Positions 38,197 to 47,856 of a stretch of 64,000 nt of DNA are shown in pieces. The DNA is taken from positions 372,001 through 436,000 of the forward strand of contig JABSOZ010000002.1 in NCBI GenBank assembly GCA_013215295.1. The letters run 5' to 3'. The notes below the pieces were generated by a model that was not told the DNA's origin, did not search any database, and saw nothing but the letters and a program-made list of their open reading frames with translations. A program made the position numbers and the translations under genes. The first letter of the stretch is position 1; the number at the start of each line of letters is the position of its first letter. This stretch comes from Colwellia sp. (lineage in GTDB: Bacteria; Pseudomonadota; Gammaproteobacteria; Enterobacterales; Alteromonadaceae).

Positions 38197-39942
38197 TTAT
38201 TCTAAATATTCAACCATTAATTGTACCGTTTGCTTACCACGGAATTCATTAATATCGAGACGATAAGCGAGATGTACTTGCTGAGTTTTATGATCAGGCC
38301 AGCGACTTAAATCAACATTAAAAGCGATAGCATCAAAGATCTGCCCTGCTTTTTCAACGACAAGTTTGAGATGTTTCTGACCAACGATCCGTTGTTGAAC
38401 AAGGGTAAATTTATCGTCAAATAAGGGTTCATTAAAATTTTGCCCCCACGGACCAGCATCACGTATTAACTGCGCAAACCCCAAAGTCATTTCTTTCGTT
38501 GGTAATTCACCATCAGAAGAAAGTGTGCCTTTTAGATCGTCACTCGTCAGCCATTGCTGTGCATATTGATTAAATAACTGCTGAAATTTTACAAAATCCG
38601 CTTCTATAATCGATAAACCAGCAGCCATCGCATGACCACCAAATTTTATAATGATATTGGGATGTTGTGTATCGATGTGCTCAAGTAAATCGCGAATATG
38701 CAAACCTGGAATAGAGCGAGCAGAGCCTTTTATTTCAGTTGATTTGTCGGTATTGTCCAAAGATGTATCATCACTCGTACCCGCAAAAACGATACTAGGG
38801 CGATGATATTTCTCTTTTAAACGGCCGGCAACAATACCTATAACACCTTGGTGCCAATCCCTTCGGAATAATGAAATAGCGTGAGGTAAATTATTATCAG
38901 AAAAGTTTAAGCTTTTTAATACTTGTTCTGCTTCTTGTTGCATCCCCTGCTCTATTTCTCGACGTGACTTATTTAAGTCATCGAGATCTGCAGCCATTAC
39001 TCTTGCCGAAGCAAGGTCTTTTGCGAGTAAACAATTAATACCATAAGACATATCATCTAAACGCCCGGCTGCATTTATTCGAGGTCCCAACGCGAATCCA
39101 AAATCACTGGCCACTATTTTTTTCTGATCTTTTCCTGCAATTTCTAATAACGCCTGAATCCCTGGTCGGGTAACCCCCGCACGAATTCTTTTTAAACCTT
39201 GCTCAACAAGAATGCGATTATTATTATCAAGTGAAACGACATCAGCAACCGTTCCCAGTGCCACAAGATCAAGTAATTGAGCAATGTTCGGCTCTTCTAT
39301 TTGTTTATCTACAAACCAGTTTTTTTCTCGCAAATATTTGCGCATTGCCATCATAAAATAAAAAGCGACACCGACTCCTGCCAACGCTTTACTTGGAAAA
39401 TCACAACCCACTTGGTTGGGATTAATAATGGCGTCAGCATCAGGTAAAGTCGTACCGGGTAAATGATGGTCAGTAACAATGACACCTAAGCCTAAAGATT
39501 TTGCTTTTGTTACACCCGCAACACAACTAATACCATTATCAACAGTGATTAATAATTCTGCGCCTTTTCCAGCTGCTATCTCAACTATTTCAGGTGTTAA
39601 ACCGTAGCCATATAAAAAACGATTAGGAACAATAAATTGATAATTGTCGCTACCAAACAATCGTAAAGCTTCCATCATTAAAGCGGTGCTCGTCGCTCCA
39701 TCAGCATCAAAATCACCAATAATAGCAATACTTTTATTGTCGAGTAGTGCTTGATGTAAAACCTGACAGCCTTGATTAATCCCCTTTAAACTTCCAATAG
39801 CACAGAGTTTACTGACATTAAGCTCTAGTTCCGTTGCGCTTTCAATACCACGGCTAGCATATATCTGCTTTATAAGTGGATGGAGACTATTTGGAAGATG
39901 GTTATCGTCAACTTTCGCACGGCGTACAATTTGCTTTTGCAT
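38197..39942 (-). CDS. recJ: Single-stranded-DNA exonuclease RecJ
   Basis: 581-residue DHH-family 5'-3' exonuclease of the RecF and mismatch-repair pathways. Motifs are GDFDADGATSTALM (motif I), VTVDNGIS, VTDHHLPG (the DHH motif), NPNQ and the DHHA1 GGHAMAAGLS, followed by a C-terminal OB-like domain. Length matches E. coli RecJ (577). It follows dsbC, as in E. coli where dsbC-recJ are adjacent, but a terminator lies between them here. Confidence 0.97.
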   Translation of the reverse strand: MQKQIVRRAKVDDNHLPNSLHPLIKQIYASRGIESATELELNVSKLCAIGSLKGINQGCQVLHQALLDNKSIAIIGDFDADGATSTALMMEALRLFGSDNYQFIVPNRFLYGYGLTPEIVEIAAGKGAELLITVDNGISCVAGVTKAKSLGLGVIVTDHHLPGTTLPDADAIINPNQVGCDFPSKALAGVGVAFYFMMAMRKYLREKNWFVDKQIEEPNIAQLLDLVALGTVADVVSLDNNNRILVEQGLKRIRAGVTRPGIQALLEIAGKDQKKIVASDFGFALGPRINAAGRLDDMSYGINCLLAKDLASARVMAADLDDLNKSRREIEQGMQQEAEQVLKSLNFSDNNLPHAISLFRRDWHQGVIGIVAGRLKEKYHRPSIVFAGTSDDTSLDNTDKSTEIKGSARSIPGLHIRDLLEHIDTQHPNIIIKFGGHAMAAGLSIIEADFVKFQQLFNQYAQQWLTSDDLKGTLSSDGELPTKEMTLGFAQLIRDAGPWGQNFNEPLFDDKFTLVQQRIVGQKHLKLVVEKAGQIFDAIAFNVDLSRWPDHKTQQVHLAYRLDINEFRGKQTVQLMVEYLE

Positions 39943-39980
39943 AAATTTATTATCGCTAAAAATTAGTCACTGTAAAATAA

Positions 39981-40002
39981 AAAAGGCAGACCAAAGTCTG
40001 CC
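39981..40002 (-). terminator. dsbC terminator
   Basis: GGCAGAC (39985-39991) pairs with GTCTGCC (39996-40002), loop CAAA, followed on the minus strand by TTTTTTATTTT. A short tandem AAAAATGTTTTTAT motif lies between it and dsbC. Confidence 0.85.
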
Positions 40003-40032
40003 ATTTCTAAAAATGTTTTTATAAAAATGTTT

Positions 40033-40869
40033 TTATCCAGCAGCTTTGATTTGCTCAAGAAGAGTAAGGAGTGCTTGGGGATCTTTATAGCCAGGCAACA
40101 TCATACCATCTTCTAAAATAAGGGCGGGTGTGCCACTAACACCGACTTGACGACCAAAATTAAACTCATCTTCTATCGGTTTATCACATATTCGCTGCGC
40201 AACATTTGATCCCGTTTTAGCTTTGGTTAGTGCCTCTTCTGGATTTTCATGACACCAAATAGACCGTAAATCTTTAAAGCCTTGAGAATATTCACCAGAA
40301 CGATTTTTCACGCCTGAACGAGGGTAAGCTAAATAACGTATGGTAATACCGTTATCATTATAATCGTCCATTTGCTCATGCATTTTACGGCAATAACCAC
40401 AAGTGATATCAGTGAACACGGTAACAACATACTTTTCATTTTTTGCAGGGTAAACGATCATTGCATCAGAAAACTTATTCATTCCATCAACACGCACTTG
40501 CGCTAAACTTTCTTCGGAATAATTGGTTACCTTACCGCCTAAACCATAAAGTTTTCCTTGGATAAAGAATTTACCGTCAGCACTTGCATAAAATAAGCCT
40601 TGATTGGTAATCAGTTCAACTAAACCTGGCATGGCTGATGCCTTAACGACATGAATGTCTAAACCTAACATAGAAGATAATTTGGTTTTTAACGCTTCAG
40701 CATCAAAATTCTCAGGGGCTTTATTTGTAATGACACTATTTGCCGAAACACGGTTAGTAGGCGTGGTAACTGAAGAATTACCAGCAACATTAGGTCCTTC
40801 GACAGCAAAGACTAAACCAGCAACACCAACACAAGCTGCCACAACAGCAAGGGAAATTTTCTTAAACAT
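40033..40869 (-). CDS. dsbC: Thiol:disulfide interchange protein DsbC
   Basis: 278-residue periplasmic disulfide isomerase. The signal peptide begins MFKKISLAVVAACVGVAGLV. A DsbC dimerisation domain is followed by the thioredoxin-fold with active-site CGYC (DITCGYCRKMHEQM) and a structural disulfide pair (IWCHEN and RICDKP). The cis-Pro loop is GVSGTPALIL. I chose ATG 40869, with AGGA upstream, over 40902. The signal-to-mature linker (about 50 residues, Asn and Thr rich) is longer than in E. coli. Confidence 0.95.
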   Translation of the reverse strand: MFKKISLAVVAACVGVAGLVFAVEGPNVAGNSSVTTPTNRVSANSVITNKAPENFDAEALKTKLSSMLGLDIHVVKASAMPGLVELITNQGLFYASADGKFFIQGKLYGLGGKVTNYSEESLAQVRVDGMNKFSDAMIVYPAKNEKYVVTVFTDITCGYCRKMHEQMDDYNDNGITIRYLAYPRSGVKNRSGEYSQGFKDLRSIWCHENPEEALTKAKTGSNVAQRICDKPIEDEFNFGRQVGVSGTPALILEDGMMLPGYKDPQALLTLLEQIKAAG

Positions 40870-41168
40870 TAATGACTTCCTAAAAGTAGAACTTAAAACC
40901 AAATAATAATCATCAATCCAATACTTTCACCAGATTGATTCAGCTATATTACATGACCGTTACAATGGCGCTAAAATTACATTGAATTAGCTATAAATGC
41001 AATATTCTAGCGCATATCCTTCAGTTAATAAGTGTAAACAGATACTTTATATATTTTACTGGCTTGAAATTATCTATCTGATAAACTCTCGCCAAAAAAT
41101 GGCTGCTTTAATTTTAGCCTGGTAATATTCCGCTTTATAAGCTCGCAAAACATTAAAAAGGTTTACTC

Positions 41169-41717
41169 ATGAAAATTGGTTTATTTTACGGTTCTACCAC
41201 TTGTTATACTGAGATGGCGGCAGAAAAAATTCAACAACATTTTGCTGAAAACTTAACGATTAAACCAGAGTTAGCCGTTGAATTGTTTAATATCAAAGAC
41301 ATACCATTAAGCAAAATTGATGATTTTGATCTTGTTATTTTAGGTATATCTACATGGGATTATGGTCAAATTCAAGAAGACTGGGAAGGTCATTGGGAAG
41401 ACATAGCGCGCTTAAACTTATCAGGAAAAATTATTGCTCTCTATGGTATGGGCGACCAAGTAGGTTATACCGAATGGTTTCAAGATGCCTTAGGAATGCT
41501 ACATGAACAAGTAGTTGCACAAGACGGTTTTGTCATTGGTTATTGGCCTACCCAAGGGTATGAGTTTGAAGCATCAAAAGCGCTAACTGAAGATAACAGC
41601 CAGTTTGTCGGTTTATCTTTAGATGAAGATAATCAATACGAACAAAGTGATGTACGCATATCACAATGGTGTCAACAAATTCGCGGTGAAATAGTTGAAA
41701 TTATTGAAAGTGTATAA
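41169..41717 (+). CDS. fldB: Flavodoxin (FldB type)
   Basis: 182-residue long-chain flavodoxin. The FMN phosphate loop is YGSTTCYTEMAAEKI; FMN-ring contacts are in GISTWDYGQIQEDWEGHWED and GMGDQVGYTEWFQDALGML. Length and Tyr/Cys pattern (TCYTE) match FldB rather than FldA. It lies near dsbC-recJ, as in E. coli (fldB-xerD-dsbC-recJ), but xerD is not between them here. Confidence 0.93.
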   Translation: MKIGLFYGSTTCYTEMAAEKIQQHFAENLTIKPELAVELFNIKDIPLSKIDDFDLVILGISTWDYGQIQEDWEGHWEDIARLNLSGKIIALYGMGDQVGYTEWFQDALGMLHEQVVAQDGFVIGYWPTQGYEFEASKALTEDNSQFVGLSLDEDNQYEQSDVRISQWCQQIRGEIVEIIESV

Positions 41718-41734
41718 AAACGTAAAATAAACAC

Positions 41735-41771
41735 GGGGTATCTTAAATAGCTTTAGCTAAATCCCCTTTTT
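41735..41771 (+). terminator. Likely fldB terminator
   Basis: GGGG (41735-41738) and CCCC (41763-41766) close a stem containing the AGCT-rich inner palindrome, followed by TTTTT. The middle of the stem pairs imperfectly. Confidence 0.45.
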
Positions 41772-41776
41772 CGCTT

Positions 41777-41782
41777 TATAAT
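41777..41782 (+). promoter_or_regulatory. Candidate srmB promoter (-10)
   Basis: TATAAT lies 35 nt before the srmB ATG, immediately after the fldB terminator-like sequence. No convincing -35 is visible. Confidence 0.4.
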
Positions 41783-41817
41783 TCACCGTAATATTATACA
41801 GAGCGAAATTACCTTTT

Positions 41818-43059
41818 ATGTTTGAGCAATTTGACCTAGATTCAGCACTACTAGGCGGCATTCAAAATGCCGGTTATAAAAAACCAACCTCTATTCAAGA
41901 GTTGGTACTACCTGTCGCGATGACAGGTAAAGATGTTTTAGCTTCAGCCCCTACAGGCACAGGTAAAACCGCTGCTTTTATTTTACCTTTAGCTCAACAT
42001 TTATTAGATTACCCGCGTAAAAGCCCAGGTTTTCCACGGGTACTTATCTTGTCTCCCACTCGTGAACTTGCCCTTCAAACAAGTGAGCAATGTACTCAGT
42101 TAACTGAATTGACTGACATTAAAACAGGATTAATTACTGGTGGTGTAAGTTACGATAGTCATATAGACGTTTTAACGAAAAACACCGATATCTTAGTCGC
42201 CACTCCAGGTCGATTAATCGAGTATCTTGATTCTGAAAAATTTGAAGCGCGTGATATTGAAATTCTAGTGCTTGATGAAGCAGACCGCATGCTCGACATG
42301 GGGTTTTCTGATGCGATTAATCGTATTGTTGGTGAAGCACGCTGGCGTAAACAGACCATGCTTTTTTCAGCCACTCTTGAAGGTGCCTCAGTTTTACGTT
42401 TTGCGCAAGAAATGCTTAACGAACCTGTATTTTTAGAAGCTCATCCATCACGTAAAGAAAAAGCCAAAATCCATCAGTGGCTTCATTTAGCGGATGACAA
42501 AGAACACAAATTTCAATTATTAGAAAACTTGTTAAAGCAAGAAGGCTTTGAACGCACCGTTGTTTTTGCTAATAAGCGTGAAACTGTGCAGCATTTATCA
42601 GGAAAATTATACGCAGCAGAAATCCCCTGTGCATGGCTTGAAGGTAAGATGCATCAAGATAAGCGCAATAGTGCCATTGACCGATTACGCACAGGTCATG
42701 TAAAAGTATTGGTCGCCACAGATGTTGCAGCACGAGGTATAGATATTGACGACATTACCCATGTTATTAATTTTGATTTGCCACGTAAAGCCGATATTTA
42801 TTTGCATCGTATTGGCAGAACAGGCCGAGCAGGCAATAAAGGTACCGCGATATCTTTAGTTGAAGCACACGACATGGCTGTTATTTCTAAAATTGAACGT
42901 TATATGGATGAACGATTGGCACGCCGAAATATTCCAGGTTTAAAGCCGCAATATAAAGAATCTAAAGTCGCGTTAAAAAAACCAAAAATTAAAATATCTA
43001 AATCACAGAAAAAAGCTAAGGCGAAAAAACAAGCAAAGCGTGCAAATAAAAAGAAATAG
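41818..43059 (+). CDS. srmB: DEAD-box RNA helicase SrmB
   Basis: 413-residue DEAD-box helicase. The Q motif (YKKPTSIQELVLP), motif I APTGTGKTAA, motif Ia PTRELALQ, motif II DEAD, motif III SATLEG and motif VI HRIGRTGRAG are all visible. The lysine-rich tail (KSQKKAKAKKQAKRANKKK) follows the core. Overall similarity is to SrmB, which assists 50S ribosome assembly, particularly at low temperature. It could be another member of the RhlE/SrmB group, but the N-terminus MFEQFDLDSALL favours SrmB. Confidence 0.9.
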   Translation: MFEQFDLDSALLGGIQNAGYKKPTSIQELVLPVAMTGKDVLASAPTGTGKTAAFILPLAQHLLDYPRKSPGFPRVLILSPTRELALQTSEQCTQLTELTDIKTGLITGGVSYDSHIDVLTKNTDILVATPGRLIEYLDSEKFEARDIEILVLDEADRMLDMGFSDAINRIVGEARWRKQTMLFSATLEGASVLRFAQEMLNEPVFLEAHPSRKEKAKIHQWLHLADDKEHKFQLLENLLKQEGFERTVVFANKRETVQHLSGKLYAAEIPCAWLEGKMHQDKRNSAIDRLRTGHVKVLVATDVAARGIDIDDITHVINFDLPRKADIYLHRIGRTGRAGNKGTAISLVEAHDMAVISKIERYMDERLARRNIPGLKPQYKESKVALKKPKIKISKSQKKAKAKKQAKRANKKK

Positions 43060-43160
43060 AGGTAAAGTAAAAGAGTATGGATGAGCATTCTAATTAGGGT
43101 GTTCACTAATTATCACATATACATTTGATTTATTTGAAATAAGTATTAAATGATTTTATA

Positions 43161-43189
43161 TAGTAGTGATTTTAGGTAGTAGTGATTTT
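43161..43189. repeat. Direct repeat upstream of fecR-like gene
   Basis: TAGTAGTGATTTT occurs twice with a 16-bp period (43161-43173 and 43177-43189), about 85 nt before the FecR-family start codon. It might be a tandem regulator-binding site. Confidence 0.4.
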
Positions 43190-43269
43190 TAATATAAAGC
43201 AAGGATGCACGGAATAGTCGAATAATATATCGATGTTTGCGTAATTTTAATTAACACAAGATATTTATC

Positions 43270-44355
43270 ATGACTAAAAAACAGTGTACTAATGAAATAG
43301 AAGTGCAAGCCAAATATTGGCTATGGCGTATAGAACAAGGTTTGTCGCATCAAGAACGACAATCTTTTGTTGCTTGGGTGAATCAAGAAAATGAACATCA
43401 CTTAGCGCTACACAAATATTCGCCTTCGGCCAAGATGTCAAAATCACTTGCTGATTTTAATGGTTTGTTTCCTTTAGAGAAACACAGTAAAAGTAGGCAT
43501 AATAAACTGTTCACTCAATTTTCGTTGGCTGCCAGTGTTTTATTTTTTAGTTTTCTTACCAGTGAAGTTTTTTTAAAAAACAGCTTATTGTCATTTTTTC
43601 AAGATGCATCTACCGCTATTGTTTATCAACAGTATTCTACAAAAACAGGCGAGCAAACAAGTTTCAACTTACCTGATGGTTCATTCGTTCATCTTAATAC
43701 CAATTCTTTACTAACAATTAGCTTCAGCAATAATCATCGTCAATTAAACTTGATAAAAGGCGAAGCCTTGTTTGATGTTGCAAAAGATAAATCACGTCCG
43801 TTCAGTGTGACTTCAGGACAACAATCATTTACCGCTTTAGGGACTATATTCAATGTTCAAAAAAGTGATAATAACCATTTAGAGCTGATTGTTACTGAAG
43901 GACGCGTACTCATTGCTGACTCAAATGAATCTTTACCTGTATTAGCTAAAAAAATAGCAAATACGTCTCGAAACCACCAACAAAATAATATTGTGGTTGC
44001 TGGTGAAAAGGCAATTATAATCAATAAGATACAATTACCAAAAAGTATTATTTCGCCACAAGCATTGTCGCAAGAACTTGCGTGGCAAAAAGGTATGCTT
44101 ATTTTTGATGGTGAGTCCCTTAAAACAGCGCTTGATGAAATTAGCCGATATACTGACGTAACTTTCACTATTGAAGATCAAGATATAGCAGAAAGAAAGG
44201 TTGCTGGTTACTTTAAAGCAGATGACGTCGAAACACTTCTAGCCTCAATGAGTATTAACTTCGAGCTTAACTATACTAAGATCAATCATAATAATGTACT
44301 TATCACTAAAGCGGCTGATTCAACGAACCAATTGCCTCAATTACGATCTAGATAA
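43270..44355 (+). CDS. FecR-family anti-sigma/transducer protein
   Basis: 361-residue FecR homologue. The N-terminal cytoplasmic DUF4880 part (YWLWRIEQGLSHQERQSFVAWV) would bind an ECF sigma factor. One membrane helix lies at about residues 81-102. The periplasmic FecR domain follows (FNLPDGSFVHLNTNS, KGEALFDVAKDKSRPF, FTALGTIFNVQ), then a C-terminal STN-like domain (MLIFDGESLKTALDEISRYTDV). It is followed 28 nt later by a TonB receptor that has an STN signalling domain, so the two should form a surface-signalling pair. No ECF sigma gene precedes it: srmB and a 210-nt gap are upstream. Confidence 0.9.
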   Translation: MTKKQCTNEIEVQAKYWLWRIEQGLSHQERQSFVAWVNQENEHHLALHKYSPSAKMSKSLADFNGLFPLEKHSKSRHNKLFTQFSLAASVLFFSFLTSEVFLKNSLLSFFQDASTAIVYQQYSTKTGEQTSFNLPDGSFVHLNTNSLLTISFSNNHRQLNLIKGEALFDVAKDKSRPFSVTSGQQSFTALGTIFNVQKSDNNHLELIVTEGRVLIADSNESLPVLAKKIANTSRNHQQNNIVVAGEKAIIINKIQLPKSIISPQALSQELAWQKGMLIFDGESLKTALDEISRYTDVTFTIEDQDIAERKVAGYFKADDVETLLASMSINFELNYTKINHNNVLITKAADSTNQLPQLRSR

Positions 44356-44383
44356 ATATCTTACACAAAATTATCAATAGAAG

Positions 44384-47317
44384 GTGATATTTCTGTATTC
44401 ACTAATAATCAATACACGATTAACAGCCTTACTATGCAATCTACTTAAGGTAGGAATAAAAAAAGAAGACCGTATTCTTCTCGCAAGCAAAGCAAACAAC
44501 TTTTCCTGCTTGATGCTAATACTCTCTACATTATTTTTCAGCATAGGCAGCCAAGCACAAAATATAGCACCCGATGTTATACGTTTTAATGTAGCTGCTC
44601 AGCCTGTTGATAAAGCATTAATTAAACTTGCTCAGCAAGCAAATCAAACCATTTTATTTTCTTACGATTTAACCAGAAAATTCAACAGCAAATCCATCGA
44701 TGGATATTATTCGGTTTCTTTGGCGTTAAGAAAATTACTTAGAAATACAGATCTAGTTGCAGAAATAAATAACAAAGGGCAATGGTCGATTAAGCAAAAA
44801 AGTCAGCTTGTAGAACTTAAAAACTCAAAATCTGTCGTTATTACTAAGACAAAAGCTAAAATAAATTCTATTGAGCAAATAGCGATTGTTGGTAGTCATA
44901 TTAATGGCAGAACCATAAAAGAATTACCTGTTCCTGTTGATATCATTTCTGGTGAAACATTACGTAATAGCGGATACACAAACCTTGGCCAAATGTTGCA
45001 AGCATTAGTACCTTCTTTTAATTTTTCTCGTTCAGTAATTAGTGACGGAAGTGACGTATTACAGCCAGCAACTTTACGAGGGTTAGGGCCAGATCAAACC
45101 CTCATTCTGTTAAATGGCAAACGTCGTCATCAAGCAAGTCTAATTCATATAAATAGTTCTGTTGGACGAGGCACGGCAGGTTCAGATATGAATGCTATTC
45201 CCGTTCGAGCGATTAAGCGAATTGAAGTTTTACGCGATGGTGCTGCGGCGCAATATGGCTCAGATGCAATCGCTGGTGTTATTAACATCGTGCTAAACGA
45301 TAATAGTGAACAATCAACTTTAGAGACATCTGTTGGTGCTTATCAACAAGGGGATGGGGAAAATTTACAATTATCTTATACCCAAGGGCTAAAGCTAGGT
45401 GAATATGGTTTTCTTAATGCAACATTAAGTGTCATAGATCACCAAAGTACAAATCGCTCAGGTTTACATGGCGCCTGTCAATTTGGTCAGTGTGTTCAAT
45501 TAGAGAATGGTAATTGGCAAACTAGCGATAAACGTGAATTATCAGCCAACAGGAAAACATTTCGTATTGGAGACCCTTCTTACCAGCAATTTTCTTTTGC
45601 TGGCAATAGTGTGCTTGAACTTAATAACGGGCAGCTATACGGATTCTTGACATATTCTCATAGAAAAAATCAATCTGCTGCATTTTTTCGTCACAATGCT
45701 AATACTAATGAAAACCCATTGTTAGCGGATAATCGAGCGTCTATCCCCCAAGGTTATTTACCCAAAATCAACTCAGATATACAGGATATTTCATATAATT
45801 TAGGTTATAAAATTTCTTTTGATAATGAAACGGCTCTAGATATTTCATATACTTATGGTAAAAATAAAATTGACTACATCACCAGTGAGTCACTTAATGC
45901 TTCATATGCTAATTATCAATTACATACCACTGACATACCGTCGGATGAACTTCGTGAAAAACTCCCTAGGTCTTCTTTTGCATACGGTTTATCCTTGTCT
46001 CTTGAAACTGTAAATTTATTATTCAGTAAAGATTATGAAAATTACTCTCTCGTTTTAGGGGCTGAATTTCGACACGATCAATATAAAATCAGACCTGGAG
46101 AACCCTACAGTTATCTCGATTATGATACTGAAAACAACAAAGCATTATTTGAGAATGATGCTGCAGGTGGTATTCAAGGGTTTCCTGGTGTTTCATCTGA
46201 TCTTGCGGTTAACGAAGGTCGAAATGTAGTTTCATTTTTTGCTGAATCGGTCACTCAAGTAAATGAATTTATAACTCTCAGTGCGGCCCTTCGGTATGAT
46301 GATTATGATGTATTTGGAAACAGCAGCAACATTAAAATAGCGACTCACGGGCAGGTAAACGACAGTTTTATTATCCGTGGGGCATACAGTACCGGCTTTC
46401 GCGCACCTTCTATGCAACAAATGTACTTTAACAATGTAAGTACACAATTTATTGTTGATGAAAGTGGCACGTTATTGAGTGAAGAAGTAGAAACATTTAG
46501 AAATGATAGTACCTTAACAACTCGGCTTGGCGTGCCTACACTCAAAGAAGAAGAGTCTGACAATATAAGCATTGGTTTAATCTATAGCCCCAAAGAAAAC
46601 ATTGAAATCAGTGTTGATTTTTACCAAATCAATATTAACGATCGTATTGTTATTAGCAGTAAATTAGGCATGGGGATATCTCCTTTACTCGATCAAGCTT
46701 TTACTGAAGCAATGGTAACAAAGGGGCAGTTCTTCTTGAATGGAGCGGATACAATAACTCGAGGTACTGATATTGTTGCAACTTGGCAGCCTCAAACTTT
46801 ATTAGGTAATATAGATTTTACTTTAGCAGCAAACTTTACTGATACAAAAGTGGCAAAGTTATTTACTCCAAGCCATAGCACCTTACATACGATAGCGGTT
46901 AAAGACATTTTTTCACGGCAAGATATTTCTATCATTGAAGAGTGGCAGCCACGTAATAAATTAAGTTTAAACAGCCTCTATAAAATTAAGAACTGGACAG
47001 TGAATATATTGCTGAATCACTATGGTGAATACACAATCACTGATGGTGGGAAACAAACTTATGGCGCTGAACTTTTAACTGACATTAGTCTTAATTATAT
47101 GTTTTCAGATAGTCTCTCTGTCACTTTAGGCAGTCATAATTTATTTGATGTGATGCCGGATGAAAATAACATCGGAAACTCAAGAGGTGGAAAAATTGAA
47201 GATGAGCAAGGTAATCTAATTGTTGATAGTAGTGGAGTGTTCAAATATTCGCGCCGTTCAGCCCCTTTCGGTTTTAACGGCGCCTATTATTATGCTAACT
47301 TGCAATACTCTTTCTAA
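44384..47317 (+). CDS. TonB-dependent receptor with STN signalling domain
   Basis: 977-residue outer-membrane receptor. The N-terminal STN domain (IRFNVAAQPVDKALIKLAQQ through LRKLLRNTDLVAEI) is of the type that contacts FecR. The TonB plug follows (IKELPVPVDIISGETLRNSG, PATLRGLGPDQTLILLNGKR, IEVLRDGAAAQYGSDAIAG), then a beta-barrel ending in NLQYSF with a terminal Phe. The ligand is unknown. The start is uncertain: GTG 44384 gives a long N-terminus before the signal-like stretch LMLILSTLFFSIGSQAQ. A strong AAGGTAGGA lies upstream of an ATA codon in the same frame (around 44457), and an internal ATG is at 44513. Confidence 0.88.
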   Translation: MIFLYSLIINTRLTALLCNLLKVGIKKEDRILLASKANNFSCLMLILSTLFFSIGSQAQNIAPDVIRFNVAAQPVDKALIKLAQQANQTILFSYDLTRKFNSKSIDGYYSVSLALRKLLRNTDLVAEINNKGQWSIKQKSQLVELKNSKSVVITKTKAKINSIEQIAIVGSHINGRTIKELPVPVDIISGETLRNSGYTNLGQMLQALVPSFNFSRSVISDGSDVLQPATLRGLGPDQTLILLNGKRRHQASLIHINSSVGRGTAGSDMNAIPVRAIKRIEVLRDGAAAQYGSDAIAGVINIVLNDNSEQSTLETSVGAYQQGDGENLQLSYTQGLKLGEYGFLNATLSVIDHQSTNRSGLHGACQFGQCVQLENGNWQTSDKRELSANRKTFRIGDPSYQQFSFAGNSVLELNNGQLYGFLTYSHRKNQSAAFFRHNANTNENPLLADNRASIPQGYLPKINSDIQDISYNLGYKISFDNETALDISYTYGKNKIDYITSESLNASYANYQLHTTDIPSDELREKLPRSSFAYGLSLSLETVNLLFSKDYENYSLVLGAEFRHDQYKIRPGEPYSYLDYDTENNKALFENDAAGGIQGFPGVSSDLAVNEGRNVVSFFAESVTQVNEFITLSAALRYDDYDVFGNSSNIKIATHGQVNDSFIIRGAYSTGFRAPSMQQMYFNNVSTQFIVDESGTLLSEEVETFRNDSTLTTRLGVPTLKEEESDNISIGLIYSPKENIEISVDFYQININDRIVISSKLGMGISPLLDQAFTEAMVTKGQFFLNGADTITRGTDIVATWQPQTLLGNIDFTLAANFTDTKVAKLFTPSHSTLHTIAVKDIFSRQDISIIEEWQPRNKLSLNSLYKIKNWTVNILLNHYGEYTITDGGKQTYGAELLTDISLNYMFSDSLSVTLGSHNLFDVMPDENNIGNSRGGKIEDEQGNLIVDSSGVFKYSRRSAPFGFNGAYYYANLQYSF

Positions 47318-47351
47318 ATTTATGTATTTTGAACGTGTGTCATTTTAACGA

Positions 47352-47819
47352 TTAATAATAAGTGACTTTTTTGATTTCACGTTTTGGTGAAGAAGCTAAA
47401 TATATATTGTACACATCTTCAAAGTCTAAACTTAATTCGGTAGTGTAGCTGTCGCCTACTGGGTAACTTTTGACCACTTTGGCAGCACGAATAATGCCAT
47501 GAACCGAAGCAGACACCTCGTTTTTACCGAGTAATAATTGCGACATTGTCATTTCACCATTTATTTTTTGTCCGTATACCTGCTCAGCAAGTTCGGCATA
47601 AGCGGCAAGTTTTGACGCATTAATAGCCATCAACATTCGTTGTGTTTTATGTTGTGAATTCTGCAAACTGATAGGTGCTTGACCAATAGCACGTAATACA
47701 GGAAAAGTTTCCGGTTTCACACTTTGCCATTGTACGTGTTTATCATAAACACTAGAACAACTGGCAAGTATCAACACTAACCCGCTGAAAGACAATATAT
47801 TGACAATAAATTTTTTCAT
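47352..47819 (-). CDS. flgP: Flagellar assembly lipoprotein FlgP
   Basis: 155-residue LPP20-family lipoprotein with lipobox LILASC. In Vibrio, FlgP is an outer-membrane protein that forms part of the outer basal-body disk and is needed for motility. The segment QRMLMAINASKLAAYAELAEQVYGQKI is characteristic. It follows flgO with a 37-nt gap and probably forms an operon with it. Confidence 0.9.
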   Translation of the reverse strand: MKKFIVNILSFSGLVLILASCSSVYDKHVQWQSVKPETFPVLRAIGQAPISLQNSQHKTQRMLMAINASKLAAYAELAEQVYGQKINGEMTMSQLLLGKNEVSASVHGIIRAAKVVKSYPVGDSYTTELSLDFEDVYNIYLASSPKREIKKVTYY

Positions 47820-47856
47820 AATAAATACCGAAGTTAGCCCTTAATTTTATAATTGA

